The notes beneath the pieces were generated by a model, which saw nothing but the letters and a program-made list of their open reading frames with translations, did no database searches and was not told the DNA's origin. Shown in pieces: positions 14,154 to 15,287 of a DNA stretch of 15,287 nucleotides. The position numbers and the translations under genes are program-made. Position 1 is the first letter of the stretch; each line of letters opens with the position of its first letter. This DNA comes from CAZTXD01 sp964617995 (GTDB lineage Bacteria > Actinomycetota > Acidimicrobiia > Spongiisociales > ZC4RG35). The stretch covers positions 1 to 15,287 of the forward strand of contig CAZTXD010000086.1 in assembly GCA_964617995.1 (NCBI GenBank), read 5' to 3'.

Positions 14154-15287
14154 GCCGGTGCGGAGACTGGTGGGTGCGGCCCGGAGGCGCCTGACGGTGT
14201 CCGGGCTGATCCGTCGCCTCGTCGGTTGGGTGGGCGCAGCCGCATCGTTGGCTGCCGGGCTGGCCGCTGCTGCCAGGCTGTGGGTGATCGAGTGGGCGGA
14301 CGTCGTCGCCTTGGCTGCGCTGGCGGTGGCGGCGGTGGCTGCTTCTGTCTGGTCCCTGTTGGCTCGCCCATCTCCGGTGGGGGCCGCCATCGCCGTCGAC
14401 CGCCGCCTGGGAGGATACGACCGGGTGACGACGGCTCTCGAGCTGGGCGAGCACCGCTCGGAGTCTCCTGAGGTGACCCGTCAGCTCGCTTCGGCGGCGG
14501 CGTGGTCGGAGGCCCGGGATGTCTCTGAGGTGGCGGACCTGATTCCCGATCGCCGGGTCTGGGGGCTTGCGCTGCTGGCTGTCGCCGTTCTGGCGGCGCT
14601 GGTGCTGGTTCCTGCCTCCACCGACGCGGCTCTGGCGCAACGCCAGGCGGACAGGGCCGCCATAGCCGAGGAGGCCGACAGGCTGGAGGAGATGGCGGAG
14701 AGAGCACCGCCGGAGATAGCCGATCGCCTGCGCGAGCTCACAGAGGAGCTGCGCCAGGCGTCCGACATCGAGTCGGCACTCGCGGAGCTGGGAGAGGCCC
14801 GCCAGGAGCTGGCGGAGGCGCTCGATCCCGCCGCTCTCTCGCGGCGCACCGGGCTGGAGGGCCTCGAACGTTCCTTCGACCAGCAGCCGGTGGCCGAGGG
14901 AGACTCGGCCGCCGAACAACTGCGGGCGCTGGCCGACCAGGTCCGGTCGGGCGACACGTCGGGGATGGCGGAGGCCGTCTCCCAGTTGCGGCAGAGGGCC
15001 GCCGACGCGGCCGGTGTCGACCCCCAGCTCTCAGAAGCGCTGAGCAACGCCGCCGATCAGCTCACCCAGCTGGCTGCCGGGACCGGTGATCCCTCGTCCG
15101 CGGCTGAGGCCCTGGAGGATGCAGCCTCGGCGGTGGAACAGGCCGGGCGAGCAGTTGACGCCGACACGGCAACGGCGGGGGCCGCCGGGGAGGTCGCCGA
15201 CGCCCAACGGCGCCTGTCCGAGCAGGGCCAGGGCGAGGGCCAGGGCCAGGGTCAGGGTCAGGGTCAGGGTCAGGGTCAGGGTCAGGG
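14140..15287 (+). CDS. three-TM coiled-coil protein with Gln-Gly repeat, partial at the window end
   Basis: An ATG at 14140, seven bases after TTGAGG and inside the end of the permease gene, opens a frame with no stop before the window edge (382 codons visible). Helices 27-45 and 54-74 form a hairpin, followed by a cytoplasmic segment with AVDRRLGGYDRVTTALEL (82-99). A third helix at 140-158 leads to a long extracytoplasmic region. Residues about 163-240 are charged and helical with heptad-like Glu/Leu/Arg spacing (EEADRLEEMAER), a probable coiled coil. Residues from 362 alternate Gln and Gly. The layout recalls DUF4175-type membrane proteins, which also carry Gln/Gly-rich stretches and often sit near MoxR and DUF58 genes. 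That relationship is from memory and not tested. Function is unknown. Confidence 0.75.
   Translation, partial: MAAPEPVRRLVGAARRRLTVSGLIRRLVGWVGAAASLAAGLAAAARLWVIEWADVVALAALAVAAVAASVWSLLARPSPVGAAIAVDRRLGGYDRVTTALELGEHRSESPEVTRQLASAAAWSEARDVSEVADLIPDRRVWGLALLAVAVLAALVLVPASTDAALAQRQADRAAIAEEADRLEEMAERAPPEIADRLRELTEELRQASDIESALAELGEARQELAEALDPAALSRRTGLEGLERSFDQQPVAEGDSAAEQLRALADQVRSGDTSGMAEAVSQLRQRAADAAGVDPQLSEALSNAADQLTQLAAGTGDPSSAAEALEDAASAVEQAGRAVDADTATAGAAGEVADAQRRLSEQGQGEGQGQGQGQGQGQGQGQ
15223..15287 (+). repeat. in-frame hexanucleotide repeat encoding Gln-Gly
   Basis: From 15223 the codons read CAG-GGC/GGT with one GAG, and from 15247 to the edge the unit CAGGGT repeats six full times plus five bases. 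The repeat is in frame with the coiled-coil gene and encodes (Gln-Gly)n. It continues past the window, so the total copy number is unknown. Confidence 0.9.

Overview
This is a GC-rich window with dense, mostly housekeeping gene content. Actinobacterial-style signals recur: GTG starts, GTGA/ATGA/TGATG stop-start overlaps, and TANNNT boxes placed just upstream of starts so that leaderless transcription looks likely. The gene set (an ATP-type PEP carboxykinase, a PfkA-type phosphofructokinase, a Nfu-type Fe-S carrier, an actinobacterial-looking SAM methyltransferase) suggests a deep-branching actinobacterium such as an acidimicrobiian. That placement is an inference and not certain.

Layout. Positions 1-66 hold the 3' end of an unidentified gene that overlaps a D-glycerate dehydrogenase/hydroxypyruvate reductase (63-1040). 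A divergent ATP-dependent PEP carboxykinase follows (1121-2653). The minus strand then carries thiamine pyrophosphokinase (2670-3299), an S9-family serine peptidase (3408-5351) and a small SAM methyltransferase (5415-6017). A hairpin with a T-tract (3337-3369) separates the peptidase from the thiamine gene. A roughly 144-bp divergent control region with a 13-bp dyad leads rightwards to a 44-residue single-pass membrane protein (6162-6296), a second SAM methyltransferase (6369-7136) and a 6-phosphofructokinase (7162-8247). A convergent ATP-grasp ligase (8297-9499, minus) is divergent from an NfuA-like protein (9542-10153), with only 42 bp between the two starts.

The last third (10157 to the window edge) is a tight rightward operon. 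It encodes a large secreted/membrane-anchored protein with an amidotransferase-like domain, an ABC ATPase, an ABC-2 permease, and a three-TM coiled-coil protein running into a Gln-Gly repeat that is cut off by the window end. All junctions in this set are overlaps or gaps of 3 bp or less. This resembles the envelope clusters that often continue into MoxR AAA+ ATPase and DUF58/von Willebrand A genes, but those would lie beyond the window.

How the genes fit together. PEP carboxykinase, phosphofructokinase and glycerate dehydrogenase are central carbon enzymes but are not one operon. Two of them carry substitutions at positions known to be catalytic or metal-binding in the E. coli enzymes (a Lys-to-Met in the carboxykinase, an Asp-to-Asn in the phosphofructokinase). 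The terminal operon is the best candidate for an uncharacterised system. I see no RNA genes, insertion sequences, CRISPR arrays, prophage genes or attachment sites. No gene-free stretch exceeds 300 bases.
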